Notes under the pieces: model-generated | The model's input: only the letters and a program-made list of their open reading frames with translations | What the model was told of the DNA's origin: nothing | The model's database searches: none | Origin: Cordilura impudica | Taxonomy: Eukaryota > Arthropoda > Insecta > Diptera > Scathophagidae | DNA: 64,000 bases | Direction of reading: 5' to 3' | Assembly: GCA_963682025.1 (NCBI GenBank) | Contig: OY821519.1 | Span: forward strand, 72,306,525-72,370,524 | Shown here: positions 32,400 to 42,608 of the stretch, in pieces | Numbering within the stretch: the first letter of the stretch is position 1 | Layout of the letters: each line of letters opens with the position of its first letter | Position numbers and translations under genes: made by a program

Positions 32400-35300
32400 C
32401 GAACTCGTCTTTGCCATATTTCGAAGCTAAGACGAGCTCCGGAGAAATACTTAGAATACTTGTCGACACAGGATCGAACAAAAATTATGTACAAAATTCC
32501 TTAATAAAAAAAGCAATACCCAACGAGGTCAATTTCTATGCTAACTCCATTGGAGGCAAAACCTCCGTAACTCACCACACCTTTATAAATCTCTTCGGCT
32601 CAGATATTAAATTTTTCTTATTGCCTTCGTTGAAATCATTTCATGCGATATTGGGTAATGACAGCCTTAAAGAACTGTCAGCAATTATTCACGCAGCAGG
32701 AAGTTATATGATCGTTAAGGACCATATCAAAATAAAATTGAAACAGAAAATTTCCCAATCTGTTAATTCAATACAAATAAGGACACAACACATGACAATA
32801 GAACAAGAAACAAAAATCGGAAACATAATAGCAAAACATCCCAATTTATTCTCAGAACCAAACGAAAGTCTTACCTACACGACATCAGTAAAAGGTGAAA
32901 TTAGAACCACCACCGATAACCCTATATATTCTAGATGTTATCCATATCCTATGAATTTGAAGGACGAAGTAGAAGCTCAGATTAAAGAATTGTTGGATCA
33001 GGGTGTTATAAGACCTTCAAAGTCACCTTACAATTCACCAGTATGGGTTGTCCCCAAAAAAATGGATGCTTCAGGTAGGAAAAAATACAGAGTAGTTATC
33101 GATTATAGGAAATTAAATGCGGTCACAATCGCCGACCGATACCCTATACCAGAAATAAATGAGGTGCTTTCTCAGCTAGGAGAAAATAGATATTTCTCCG
33201 TTCTGGATCTGAAAAGTGGGTTTCATCAGATTCCTCTGAGAGAAAAAGATATGGAAAAAACTGCATTCTCGATCAACAACGGCAAATACGAATTTACGAG
33301 GCTTCCGTTCGGATTGAGAAACGCACCCTCAATATTTCAGAGAGCCCTTGATGATATTCTGCGGGAACACATCGGCAAAATCTGCTATATTTATATAGAC
33401 GATATCATAATATTCGGCAGAGATGAGAAATCACATCTGGAAAACATCGAGCAGGTATTCCACACCTTAGAGATAGCCAACATGAAGGTTCAGCTTGATA
33501 AATGTGAGTTTTTGAAGACGGAAGTAGAATTCTTAGGGTTCTTAATATCCACAACCGGAATACAGGCTAACCCTAAAAAAGTAGAAACGATAAACAACTT
33601 TCCGACCCCAAAAACGCTTAAGGACCTCCGATCATTCCTTGGCATGGCAGGCTTTTATCGCCGTTTCATCAAGGATTACGCCAAACTGGCAAAACCTCTA
33701 ACGGCTCTTTTGAGAGGGGAAGAGGGACGAATGTCCAAAAATGTTTCAAAAAAGATAAATATATCACTAGATGACAACGCCATAGAGGCACTGAATAAAA
33801 TCAAAAGAACATTGACATCAGCAGATGTTATGTTATCCTACCCTAATTTCGAAAAAGAATTCCGACTGACAACAGATGCTTCCAACTATGCGATCGGAGC
33901 TGTATTGGAACAAGATGGTAGGCCCATAACATTTATTTCAAGAACTCTCAACAAAGCCGAAGAACATTACGCTGCAAACGAAAAAGAAATGTTAGCGATT
34001 GTTTGGGCCCTTAAGAGTTTGAGAAACTACCTTTACGGAGCAGCAAAGATAAAAATTTTTACAGATCACCAACCGTTGACACACGCTCTGAGCAACGGAA
34101 ATACTAATAGCAAACTTAGGCGATGGAAAGCAATATTGGAGGAGTATAATTACGAATTATCGTACAAACCTGGTAATACTAATGCTGTGGCGGACGCACT
34201 CTCTAGACCTCCACAGCAAATATTTGAGATCATCTCGACAGACGCCACGCAACATAGTGACCATAGCCTACCTCGAAACCTTATCCAACATACAAATGCT
34301 CCAATAAATGCTTTTAAAAATCAACTGTTTATAGAACAGAATGAAACTCAATCATATGAATTTCAAATTGTGTTTCCAACATACCACAGACATATCATAT
34401 CAGAACCAGACCTCTCCAAGAAAAGACTAAACGAAATATTCACTAAATACCTAAACCCATCAGTAACGAATTGTGTGAAAACAACCGACGAGATGTTGGG
34501 AAAAGCACAAGAAGTGTATTCCGATAATTTTTGGAAATACAAATTCCTTTACACAAGAAACATGGTAGCCGACATTCTTAACGAATCAGATCAGGAAATA
34601 GAAATTATAAATGAACATAACAGAGCTCACAGAAATGCCAATGAAAATAAAGCTCAATTACTCGAGAGATGTTATTTCCCACAGATGAATGCAAAAATAA
34701 AAAAAATAGTAACATCATGCAAGGTTTGTAAGGAGAACAAATATGAAAGACACCCTAACAATATTTCTCTGCAAGAAACCCCTATCCCACAATATCCTGG
34801 TCAAATAATACACATCGATATTTATATTACGGAAGGTACTTCTATTCTGACAGCAATCGATAAGTTGACAAAATATGCTCAGACAAAAAAACTTAATTCA
34901 AGAGCGACGGAAGACATCAAACAACCACTTAGAGAAATACTTTTGAACTTTGGTATGCCAGAAATTGTCGTGATGGATAATGAAAAGTCATTTAATTCAA
35001 AGGCCATCATATTCATGTTGGAAAATCAATTTAACGTAAAGGTTTTCCGAATTCCACCATACGCCAGTACGGTTAACGGACAGATAGAAAGGTTTCATTC
35101 TACTCTTTCCGAGATCATGCGATGTATAAAATCGAAAGGAATTCATAATAACTTGTCCGAACTTTTGGATAAATCTACTTACGAGTATAACAACACTGTT
35201 CATTCGACCTTAGGAAGAAAACCGTACGATGTATTTTTTGGTGAACGGTCATCAAGAGACCCTGAAGAACGGGAAAAAGACAGGATCAAGTTGATAGAAG

Positions 35301-35521
35301 ATTTTAAGAACCGACAACTATCGGACTTGGAATATCATAATCGCGGTAGAAAAGTCGCCAGGGATTATAAAATAGGAGAAGTGATTTTTGTCAAACAGAA
35401 TAAAAGGTTGGGAACAAAGCTCAGTAAGAACTATAAGCAGGAGATAGTCAAGGAAAATCGACATACAACGGTGGTGACAGAAAACGGAAGAATTGTTCAC
35501 AAAAACAACATTCGTAACTGA
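32393..35521 (+). CDS. pol: Errantivirus Pol: protease, RT, RNase H, integrase
   Basis: Expressed as the -1 frameshift extension of Gag; no ATG lies near the start. Counting from codon 32411: protease LVDTGS (about 19), reverse transcriptase with PVWVVPKK, LPFGLRNAP and YIYIDDIIIF (catalytic DD about 330), RNase H TTDAS (about 488) and DHQPL, an HHCC zinc finger (HNRAH ... CKVC, about 735-776), and the integrase core with IHIDIY, VMDNEKSF and NGQIERFHS giving D, D and E. All catalytic residues are present and the frame has no stop. It processes the polyprotein, copies RNA to DNA and inserts it in the nucleus. Confidence 0.95.
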   Translation, partial: RLANSSLPYFEAKTSSGEILRILVDTGSNKNYVQNSLIKKAIPNEVNFYANSIGGKTSVTHHTFINLFGSDIKFFLLPSLKSFHAILGNDSLKELSAIIHAAGSYMIVKDHIKIKLKQKISQSVNSIQIRTQHMTIEQETKIGNIIAKHPNLFSEPNESLTYTTSVKGEIRTTTDNPIYSRCYPYPMNLKDEVEAQIKELLDQGVIRPSKSPYNSPVWVVPKKMDASGRKKYRVVIDYRKLNAVTIADRYPIPEINEVLSQLGENRYFSVLDLKSGFHQIPLREKDMEKTAFSINNGKYEFTRLPFGLRNAPSIFQRALDDILREHIGKICYIYIDDIIIFGRDEKSHLENIEQVFHTLEIANMKVQLDKCEFLKTEVEFLGFLISTTGIQANPKKVETINNFPTPKTLKDLRSFLGMAGFYRRFIKDYAKLAKPLTALLRGEEGRMSKNVSKKINISLDDNAIEALNKIKRTLTSADVMLSYPNFEKEFRLTTDASNYAIGAVLEQDGRPITFISRTLNKAEEHYAANEKEMLAIVWALKSLRNYLYGAAKIKIFTDHQPLTHALSNGNTNSKLRRWKAILEEYNYELSYKPGNTNAVADALSRPPQQIFEIISTDATQHSDHSLPRNLIQHTNAPINAFKNQLFIEQNETQSYEFQIVFPTYHRHIISEPDLSKKRLNEIFTKYLNPSVTNCVKTTDEMLGKAQEVYSDNFWKYKFLYTRNMVADILNESDQEIEIINEHNRAHRNANENKAQLLERCYFPQMNAKIKKIVTSCKVCKENKYERHPNNISLQETPIPQYPGQIIHIDIYITEGTSILTAIDKLTKYAQTKKLNSRATEDIKQPLREILLNFGMPEIVVMDNEKSFNSKAIIFMLENQFNVKVFRIPPYASTVNGQIERFHSTLSEIMRCIKSKGIHNNLSELLDKSTYEYNNTVHSTLGRKPYDVFFGERSSRDPEEREKDRIKLIEDFKNRQLSDLEYHNRGRKVARDYKIGEVIFVKQNKRLGTKLSKNYKQEIVKENRHTTVVTENGRIVHKNNIRN

Positions 35522-35571
35522 ATGAATTCAAATTTTGGTTAAAGAACTTTTTCTTTTTGTTTTTTTTTTAG

Positions 35572-37084
35572 TATAATTTTGTTGCCCTTAGTCCGACCTG
35601 AGGTAAAGATCTTGGACTATACTAATTCGCGAATTGTAGCAATTGATACAGGTGTGGCAAAACTCCAAATGGGGTCTGTAAGATTGATACATGATGTGGA
35701 CTTAAACGATTACCAGATGTTTATTGACGATATGAAGGCAACAGTGATTTCAAAAGTGGTTACATCCCATCCCTTACATCCCTTTTTAATCCATGAAATA
35801 TCCGAATTACAAGAGAAGCTAAACCAATTGAAACCAAGATCAAAACGATCCCTAAATTTCATAGGTTCGGCATGGAAATGGATAGCAGGTAATCCTGACC
35901 ATGACGACTTTGAAATAATAACACAAAAAACAAATAATATATTAAAAAATAACAATAAACAGGTTATAATAAACAAATTATCTTTAGACAGAATCAACGA
36001 ATTGACCTCAAAAATGAACCAGGTAATAAAAGTCGTGCAAGAAGATGTACAGACCTTCCGGAATTTAGATATTACCGAATTGAAATACAAACTGGAAATA
36101 ATAAAGGAAGAAATAATTAATCTACAATATGCCATCCATTGGGCCAAAGTAGGTGTAATTAATTCGTTTATTCTGTCTCATGATGAAATAGAAACCATTA
36201 GGAAATTGTTCGAAAATAATAAAATTCCATACCTCAACATAGAAGAGATACTGGAATTTAGTGAAATAAAAATAGCTACTAACAATAGTTCCTTAATTTA
36301 TATTGTCAGCATTCCTACAACAAATGATATATTGTGCAATAAGCTACTTATAAAACCTGTGAAAATTAATAGAACTGCTACTAAAATTATTTTTAATGAA
36401 ATTTTGAATTGTAATGAAAAGATGTTTGGAATAAAAAATGATTGTAAGAACTACAACAAATTGACAATATGCAAAGAGGACAGTATTGAGGACATCAGCG
36501 GATCTGAATGCCTCCCCAATTTAATCCACAGCAAACCCTCTAATTGTACCTTGACAAGTAACTTCCATATACCCACAATACAGGAAATATTCCCTGGAAC
36601 ACTTTTACTGAACCAATTTAACGGTACGATTCTGATAAGTCAAGAGCCATATGATTTAAATGGCACTTTCATCATTAAATTCCATAATGAAACTGTATCA
36701 ATCGGTGATAAAGCTTTTTCATATTCTGAAATTAATTTTTCTAACATTCTCCCAGCCGTAGTGCAACCAGTCATGGGAAACACACACGTGGAAGAAATTC
36801 TCACCTTGGAACTAATCAAAGAAATGCATGTGAACAATACTGAAGCAATAGAACTTCTGAATGTGGAAAGTAGATTGGGTGACACTATCACTTACGTACT
36901 AGTGGTTCTCATAATCATCTTAATGTTATCTGTCTGTCTGAAAAAAATGTGTAATAGAAGTGGCTCTAAATGCTCAGGAATAATTAATATCAATACTCCA
37001 TTACCACCGCAGAATATTACCTTGAATGAAAACGAGCCGAGAGGGTACCCTATATCAAGGATCTCTCAAATACCCTATTTTTGA
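35572..37084 (+). CDS. env: Errantivirus Env, exon 2
   Basis: The acceptor is a long T tract ending in AG at 35570-35571, 50 bases after the pol stop. The frame is open from there but has no nearby ATG, so translation depends on exon 1 at 30595. Counting from codon 35579: furin-type site RSKR at 87-90, followed by a hydrophobic fusion-like SLNFIGSAW; coiled-coil-like helices about 120-200; many N-glycosylation sequons; a membrane anchor at about 437-454; and a 47-residue cytoplasmic tail. This is the errantivirus (baculovirus F-like) envelope architecture. The protein would be cleaved and displayed on membranes. The frame appears intact. Confidence 0.9.
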
Positions 37085-37101
37085 TTGAGGACAATCAAAA
37101 T

Positions 37102-37114
37102 TTTAGTGGGGAAG
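37102..37114 (+). promoter_or_regulatory. Polypurine tract
   Basis: AGTGGGGAAG just upstream of the 3' LTR, where plus-strand DNA synthesis would be primed. Confidence 0.85.
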
Positions 37115-37642
37115 AGTTAACAAACAAAACATTTTGTTTAGTTAATTCTAAATACTCCCTCCCATTCTCTTTAATTTCTCATGTTTGCTGTGTTCGCTTT
37201 GTTAATCAATTTGTTTAAGTTCAATAAATTATGTTGTGGCTCAAATTGCATTGTGTGTCGCAGCTATAGAATATTTTGTCACAAGCCAATCGATAATATG
37301 CTTTGTGGGCGAAAGAACAAAATTCAATGTAAACAATAATTGTTGCGTCTCATATTGCATTATGTGTCGCAACAGTACTCTGTTCTTTCGATTGGTAAAC
37401 TAGGTCATTAATGCAGACGATAAAATGTTTAACTTATTATTTTTAACAAAAAGTCCCAAAAATTGTCAAGTGGGCAATAAACTATTGAGAAAGACCCAAT
37501 GTTGTCAAATGGGCATTAATTATTGTATTCCATAGTTTTAAGTTTAAATAAGAAAAACAATTCAATAAAGAAATCGGTTGATTAGTAACAATCACACAAA
37601 ACACATCATGTTTCATTTATGAAATATAAAAAGGAAATAACT
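37115..37642 (+). repeat. Errantivirus 3' LTR
   Basis: 528-bp direct copy of 29145-29672; I saw no difference on reading both. Followed by TATA 37643-37646. Confidence 0.95.
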
Positions 37643-37689
37643 TATATGCAATTGACAAATTCAATCATTATTTCCTAATAAGAAAGTTG

Positions 37690-37988
37690 ATGATATCAGA
37701 AAACATCAACTGAGTTTCAGAAAGTATTAATTATATTTCAGAAAACATCAATTGTATTTCAGAAAGCATCCATTGAGTTTAAGAAAACATCAATTGGATT
37801 TCAGAAAACATCAATAGAATTTCAGAAAACATCCATTGAATTTCAGAAATCATCAACTGAATTTCAGAAAACAACAATTGAAGTTCAGAAAACATCAATA
37901 GAATTTCAGAAAACATCAACTGAATTTCCGAAAACATCAATTGAATTTTAGAAAACATCAATAGAATTTCAGAAAACATCAATTGAAG
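37690..37988. repeat. 21-bp minisatellite
   Basis: About fourteen units close to 'aaaacatcaattgaatttcag'. Because 21 is a multiple of three, the minus strand stays open for 67 codons as a heptad MFSEIQL repeat; no start context or family match supports a gene. Confidence 0.85.
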
Positions 37989-38305
37989 TTTTATTAAATT
38001 TTTTTGTACGCGTTTTTTTTAATGCGGTACCTATCCATCGCACAAAAACAGGTTTGAGTGTAGTGCTCGTCAGTTAGTGAAAACCCAAATTTTTTATGAC
38101 CTTTGTTATAAGTGGGAATGTTTTATTTTTAAAAGATGCTTAGGATGTCACCATATATTAATATTGATATTTCAGCAGCGGATTAACAAAATAGGGTTGT
38201 CACGAAATATCAACTTAAAATTTTCCATTGGTGCTTAATCCCCCAAAAATGTGAAAATAAACTAGAAAATGCGATTGGCAAAGTTTCAGCTCAAGTTAAT
38301 AATTA

Positions 38306-39223
38306 AGGGTGATCTTTTAAGAGCTATAGGAAAGTTTTCCAAAAAAAAACACAAAAAATTCAGAAAAATGCATGAAATCTTTATTTGAATCGATAGTACG
38401 GTCCATATAATTTAATGTTTGAAGATTATTTCATGCAAATGTTGACCGTGACTGCGCCTCAAATGGTCCATCCGCTTAGTCCAATTTTGGCATACTCTTT
38501 CCAACATTTCGGCCGGTATCTCACGAATAAATGCTTCAATGTTGTCTTCCAATGCGTCAATTGAAGCGGGATTGTCTGTATAGACATGAGCCTTAACATA
38601 GCCCCACAAAAAATAGTCTAAAGGCGTTAAATCGCACGATCTAGGCGGCCAATTGACCGGTCCCGAACGTGAAATAAAATGTTCACCGAACTCGCCTTTC
38701 AATAAGTCCATTGTTGCGCGTGCTGTGTGGCATGTGGCACCGTCTTGTTGAATCCACATGTCATGCAAGTCAAGCTCTTGCATTTTGGGCAAAAAAAAGT
38801 TGGATATCATCTCCCGGTAGCGCTCACCATTCACAGTTACGCTGCGAACGGCGACGAATCGATAATTGATGGTCATCATTAACACTGGCCGATACAGCTG
38901 CGATATTTTCTTCAGTTCGCATTCTACGCAAGCGTGTTGGTGGCTTAATATCCAACAATGTAAATTTGGTGCGAAATTTAGTCACAATAGCCCGAATAGC
39001 CGCTTCAGTGGGTCGATTAAACTGACCATAAAATGGAAGAAGCGATGAACTTTCTTAACAGAGCACGCATTTTGATAATAAAATTCAATAACTTGCAAGC
39101 GTTGTTCGTTTGTAATTATAGATCAAACTGAAGATGTTTGACAATGAAACAAAACACGAAACGTGCGTCAGCTGTTTAAACCAGTATTGACAAAAAAAAA
39201 ATATTAGCTAAAAAATTACCCTT
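38306..39223 (-). mobile_element. DD41D (rosa-type) mariner, internally deleted
   Basis: Ends AGGGTGATCTTTTAAGAGC (left) and, inward from the right, AAGGGTAATTTTTTAGC resemble the TIRs of the intact copy at 51270-52575. TA flanks both sides. About 390 bp of the middle are missing. Confidence 0.75.
38412..39120 (-). pseudogene. DD41D mariner transposase, internal deletion
   Basis: Minus strand. The N-terminal helix-turn-helix part (ITNEQRLQVIEFYYQNACSV, then VTKFRTKFTLLDIK) runs from about 39120 and breaks after IRRRSQ. Sequence resumes at SVTVNGERYREM and continues open to the stop at 38412 with FQQDGATCHTA-type and LTPLDYFLWGY motifs. The deletion removes the first catalytic D (SDEAHFWLNG), so it cannot transpose itself. 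A frameshift also lies near 39050. Confidence 0.8.
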
Positions 39224-39284
39224 TATTAACATGTGTCTCATTGAGGTTAAAGTTACGAAAACAGCGGTTTTTTATAAAAAAGTT

Positions 39285-39510
39285 TTTTGTCTTGGAAACC
39301 AATAGGAAATTTTCTTATTATTAATTTTGTTGCTTAAACTGATTGACTTAGTAATATTTAGCATTTATCAGATCAGGTCGTGGTGAATATCCTCTAATGT
39401 GAATTTCCATGCAAAAGTTAAAGAACATTACAATAATCATTTAGATCTGTTGAAAATATATTTTGTTAATTATTATTAACTAGATATAACCCGGTGTGAT
39501 TCTAACTTTT
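39285..39510 (+). repeat. Unclassified dispersed repeat, copy 1
   Basis: About 220 bp ('aggaaattttcttattatta' to 'atataacccggtgtgattc') recur in direct orientation at 41197-41435. The two copies flank a mariner remnant. They are not LTR-like: no polypurine tract or primer site was found. Confidence 0.75.
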
Positions 39511-39593
39511 TTTTTTTTGAAAATGCTATAAAAATAAAACTACTGAATATTATCTCAAATTTCTTTTTTTATTTGAAAGTACAATCCTTCCGG

Positions 39594-40486
39594 TTAATAA
39601 TGGAAAATAATTTCATTCAAATGGCTGCCTCGGCTGGCCATGCAGTAGCCTACACGATCGGTCCAATTTTTAAGCACATTATCGATTGTGTGCAGCTGTA
39701 TTTTACCAATGGCTTCACGAATATTGTCATTTAAAGCGTCAATTGTCTCTGACTTGTTGGCGTAACACTTATCTTTGATGGACAAAAATTCGTTCAGCAT
39801 GGCCCGATAACGATCGCCATTGACTGTAACGGCCACCTCTAGCTCATTTTCGAAGAAAAATGGCCCAATTATGCCTCTGGACCAAAATCCGCACCAAACA
39901 GTGACTCGTTTTGGGTGTATCGGCTTTTCAATGTATGCGTGTCGGTTTTCTGTGCACCAAATGCGACAATTTTGCTTGTTTACATACCCGCCAAGATCAA
40001 AATGAGCTTCATCTGAAGAGATGATTTTTTGGCAAAATCGGCATCTTCTGTAAGGCGATCGTAGGCCCACTTAGCGAAGCGAAAACGCATTGGATGGTCA
40101 GTTGGCTTCAACTCCTGAACCAATTGGACTTTGTATGGCGTCATACCAAGGTCTTTATGCAAAATTAGTCTCAATGATGCCTCCGAAATGTTCAATTCTT
40201 GAGAACGACGGTGAATTGATGTTGATGGCGCTTCACGCACACTTTCTGCCACATCAGCAATATTCTCGGGTGTACGCACTGTTTTTGGCTTTTCACGCTT
40301 TGGTTTATCGATGAGGATGCCAGTTTCTTTCACTTTTTTTAAAAGATAAAGAACTTACGGGGCTGACGATGCTTCTCTTCTTCCAAAATCCGTACGCAAT
40401 TTTCGGACACATTCTGCAACATTACCATTATTTTCAAAGTAATGTCGCAATATTTCCCAGCGTTGCTCAAGCGTATACACAACCAT
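39594..40486 (-). pseudogene. DD41D-type mariner transposase, core deleted
   Basis: The start is near 40486 (MVVYTLEQRWEILRHYFENN). Next come TPENIADVAESVREAP and RRSQELNISEASLRLIL, then SSDEAHFDLGGYVNKQNCRIW with the first catalytic D, VTVWCGFWSRGIIGPFFF and VTVNGDRYRAML. Then a direct jump to NKSETIDALNDNI removes the QQDGATCHT and DYFLWGY boxes with the second and third D. At least one frameshift occurs near 40000 and another near 40340. It is a different lineage from the 38.4-kb copy. Confidence 0.8.
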
Positions 40487-40569
40487 ATTCGTGCAGCGGA
40501 AGGATAAAACTAATTATCTGTCAAATCAGTGTTACCATTCACGAAATAAGCACTAGTTGAAAAAAAAAA

Positions 40570-41196
40570 AACGTTAGATGGCGGACCCTTTACATTTAAT
40601 CAGAAATTACATTTTCAGATGTACATAATGTAGCGAAAACAATTTCATTCTGGCACCCTACAATTCAAATGAAGAATATATATCTGATACCCCGAAAAAT
40701 GGGTTTGTTCCACCTGACGCATTTCTATACCTCGACAAGATTAAGAAAATTCAAAATAAAAATGGCATTCCACTCTTTTATCATAATTTATACGGGCTAA
40801 TATAAAAGCAGTCAATTGCAAAACTCAAAAACTAAAAATTTTGGTGGCTATAAGTATTTATTAATATACCCCTTGTTTTTTTTTCTCTCCTTTAGACCGT
40901 TTTTAAGTTACAAAAATATTAAAGTAATGTTTTTAAACAGAATTTTTCCATTACAAAATATCAATAACTTATTCTTCATTTGAAGTAAGGAAACTAGTAA
41001 TTTATTTTTAAATAAAAATATATTTTTATATTAATAATACTCGAGAGCCCGATTTTTGGACTTTGTATATAGAAAATTATTGTTAACTATTGTTTATTTT
41101 AATTTATGAATTGTTATCCTATTATGAATTAATAAATGTTTTGAAAAAAAAAATGTGGTTTTTCACAAAAATTCCAAGTTTTTTGTCCTTAAAATG
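40570..41196. other. Spacer, nothing recognised
   Basis: AT-rich; short T and A runs; no coding signal. Confidence 0.45.
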
Positions 41197-41435
41197 GAAA
41201 CCAATAGGAAATTTTCTTATTATTAATTTTGTTGCTTAAACTGATTGACTTAGTAATATCTAGTATTTATCAGATCAGGTCGTGGTGAATATCCTCTAAT
41301 GGGAATTTTCATGCAAAAGTTAAAGAACATTACAATAATCATTTATATCTAATGAAAATATATTTTGTTAATTATATTATTGAATAGTGTTTAAATAAAT
41401 TTTGTTATTAACTCGATATAACCCGGTGTGATTCG
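41197..41435 (+). repeat. Unclassified dispersed repeat, copy 2
   Basis: Direct copy of 39285-39510 with a small insertion near 41375-41410. Confidence 0.75.
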
Positions 41436-41927
41436 CTACCCATCCACATCCTGCCACCCCCCCCCCCCCCCGCCGGCATCGTAATGAAAGGGCTCACGCA
41501 AAGTCCCAAGGCTTTCACTATTACACTATGCCACACCCCTTTGTCTGAACCCTCCCATCTTTGTCCGACTACTCACGTTAATAATAGATGACTTAAGACA
41601 AATTTTCAAAGCAGTCATAATACTCGAAATATATGATATTGAGTAATTACTTTGTATCGGAGGTACTACGCCCACTTATGCGATTCCGCCCATTTCCGGC
41701 ATAGCTACTAACATTAATAATAGGTGACCTCACACAAATTTGCAAAGCTCTCCCTATCATAGTACTCAATATATATGAAATAAAAATATTTAAAAAAAAA
41801 TTATAGCATATAGCACTTCCCATTTCTGCGGTAAGACTCTGTAAAAATTTCAGGAAGATCAGATGAGTAGTTACGGAGATTACCTCCTACAAACAAACAA
41901 ACAAACACACATAACCTCTTTATTATA
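41436..41927. other. GC-richer tract with a 15-C run
   Basis: C15 at 41457-41471 followed by GCCGGCATC. Two diverged direct copies of 'ttaataataG(A/G)tgac..a(g/c)acaaatttgcaaagc' occur near 41580 and 41714. The end, 'acaaacaaacaaacaaacac', is a CAAA proto-microsatellite typical of non-autonomous element tails. It directly abuts a Helitron start. Probably a repeat of unknown class. Confidence 0.5.
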
Positions 41928-42296
41928 TCTATAATATTAATATGCTAGGCGAATTTTTGTAACCGATGTTTTGTTCTACCGTTTTATCACGCTTTTGACC
42001 CAACGTATATTATTTGAAAGGTTTTTCTTTTTAGCTATTCACCAGATTTACATATTTTTAAATTGTTTTCCTTAATTTTGAGTAAATTGCATTTAAAATT
42101 GCTACTAACACATACATAAAATTATACATATGATATGTGTGTGTCTATTAAATCAGTTAATGTGTTTGTTAATGAGTTTGTTTTCTTCATTCACAATAAT
42201 ATTAAACCCAAAAAGTGTTGGTTTGAGAATTGGCTAAGTTTAAAAATAAAGTTGCCTAGAAATTGCACTCGAATTTGGAGCGCTGGAATCTGCTAG
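41928..42296 (+). mobile_element. Helitron-like non-autonomous element, complete
   Basis: Starts TCTATAATATTAATA preceded by A, ends hairpin (gcactcgaatttggagcgc, imperfect) then 'tggaatctgCTAG' followed by T. These are the canonical Helitron termini with A/T insertion. No Rep/helicase is encoded. Confidence 0.85.
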
Positions 42297-42608
42297 TTAA
42301 TATTAATCAGTATTAAGTATAGATTAATATAGATTGTAGTTTGGAATTACATACCTGACATTATAATTTTTAAAAATTAATTTTTATGGTGGTAGCTTTT
42401 GCAGAGTCTGGCAAAATATACCTTCATTCAGATACAACTTGTAATACAAACTGTCGTTCCAGGGCAGACAATTTTTTAATTGTTTAAAATAAATTTTTTC
42501 TCAATTTTTTTTTTCATAAATGTCTTCTAAAACCATTCAGAAATATTGCCCCAAAAGATTTTTTAAAATTCGAATTTTTTTTGGAGTTACAGAGCTATAT
42601 ATTGTACT
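42297..42608. other. Spacer
   Basis: AT-rich; nothing recognised. Confidence 0.4.

Larger units (their letters stand above)
29145..37642 (+). mobile_element. Complete gypsy-type errantivirus with gag, pol and env
   Basis: Both LTRs are 528 bp, start AGTTAAC and end ATAACT, and look identical by eye. The order is LTR, primer site, long repeat-rich leader, gag, pol, env, polypurine tract, LTR. All three genes are open over their full length with no internal stop. With a clean TATA duplication this marks a very recent insertion that may be competent for retrotransposition, and possibly for particle formation. LTR start, env and a Gag without zinc knuckle place it with insect errantiviruses (Ty3/gypsy group) rather than BEL or copia. 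Confidence 0.95.

Noticed and set aside
34997..35203. Minus-strand frames across pol, env and gag
   Set aside because: Antisense shadows of intact errantivirus genes without features.
39285..41435. LTR pair of a retroelement
   Set aside because: The two repeats lack TG/CA or AGTTA-type ends, a primer site and a polypurine tract, and enclose a mariner fossil.
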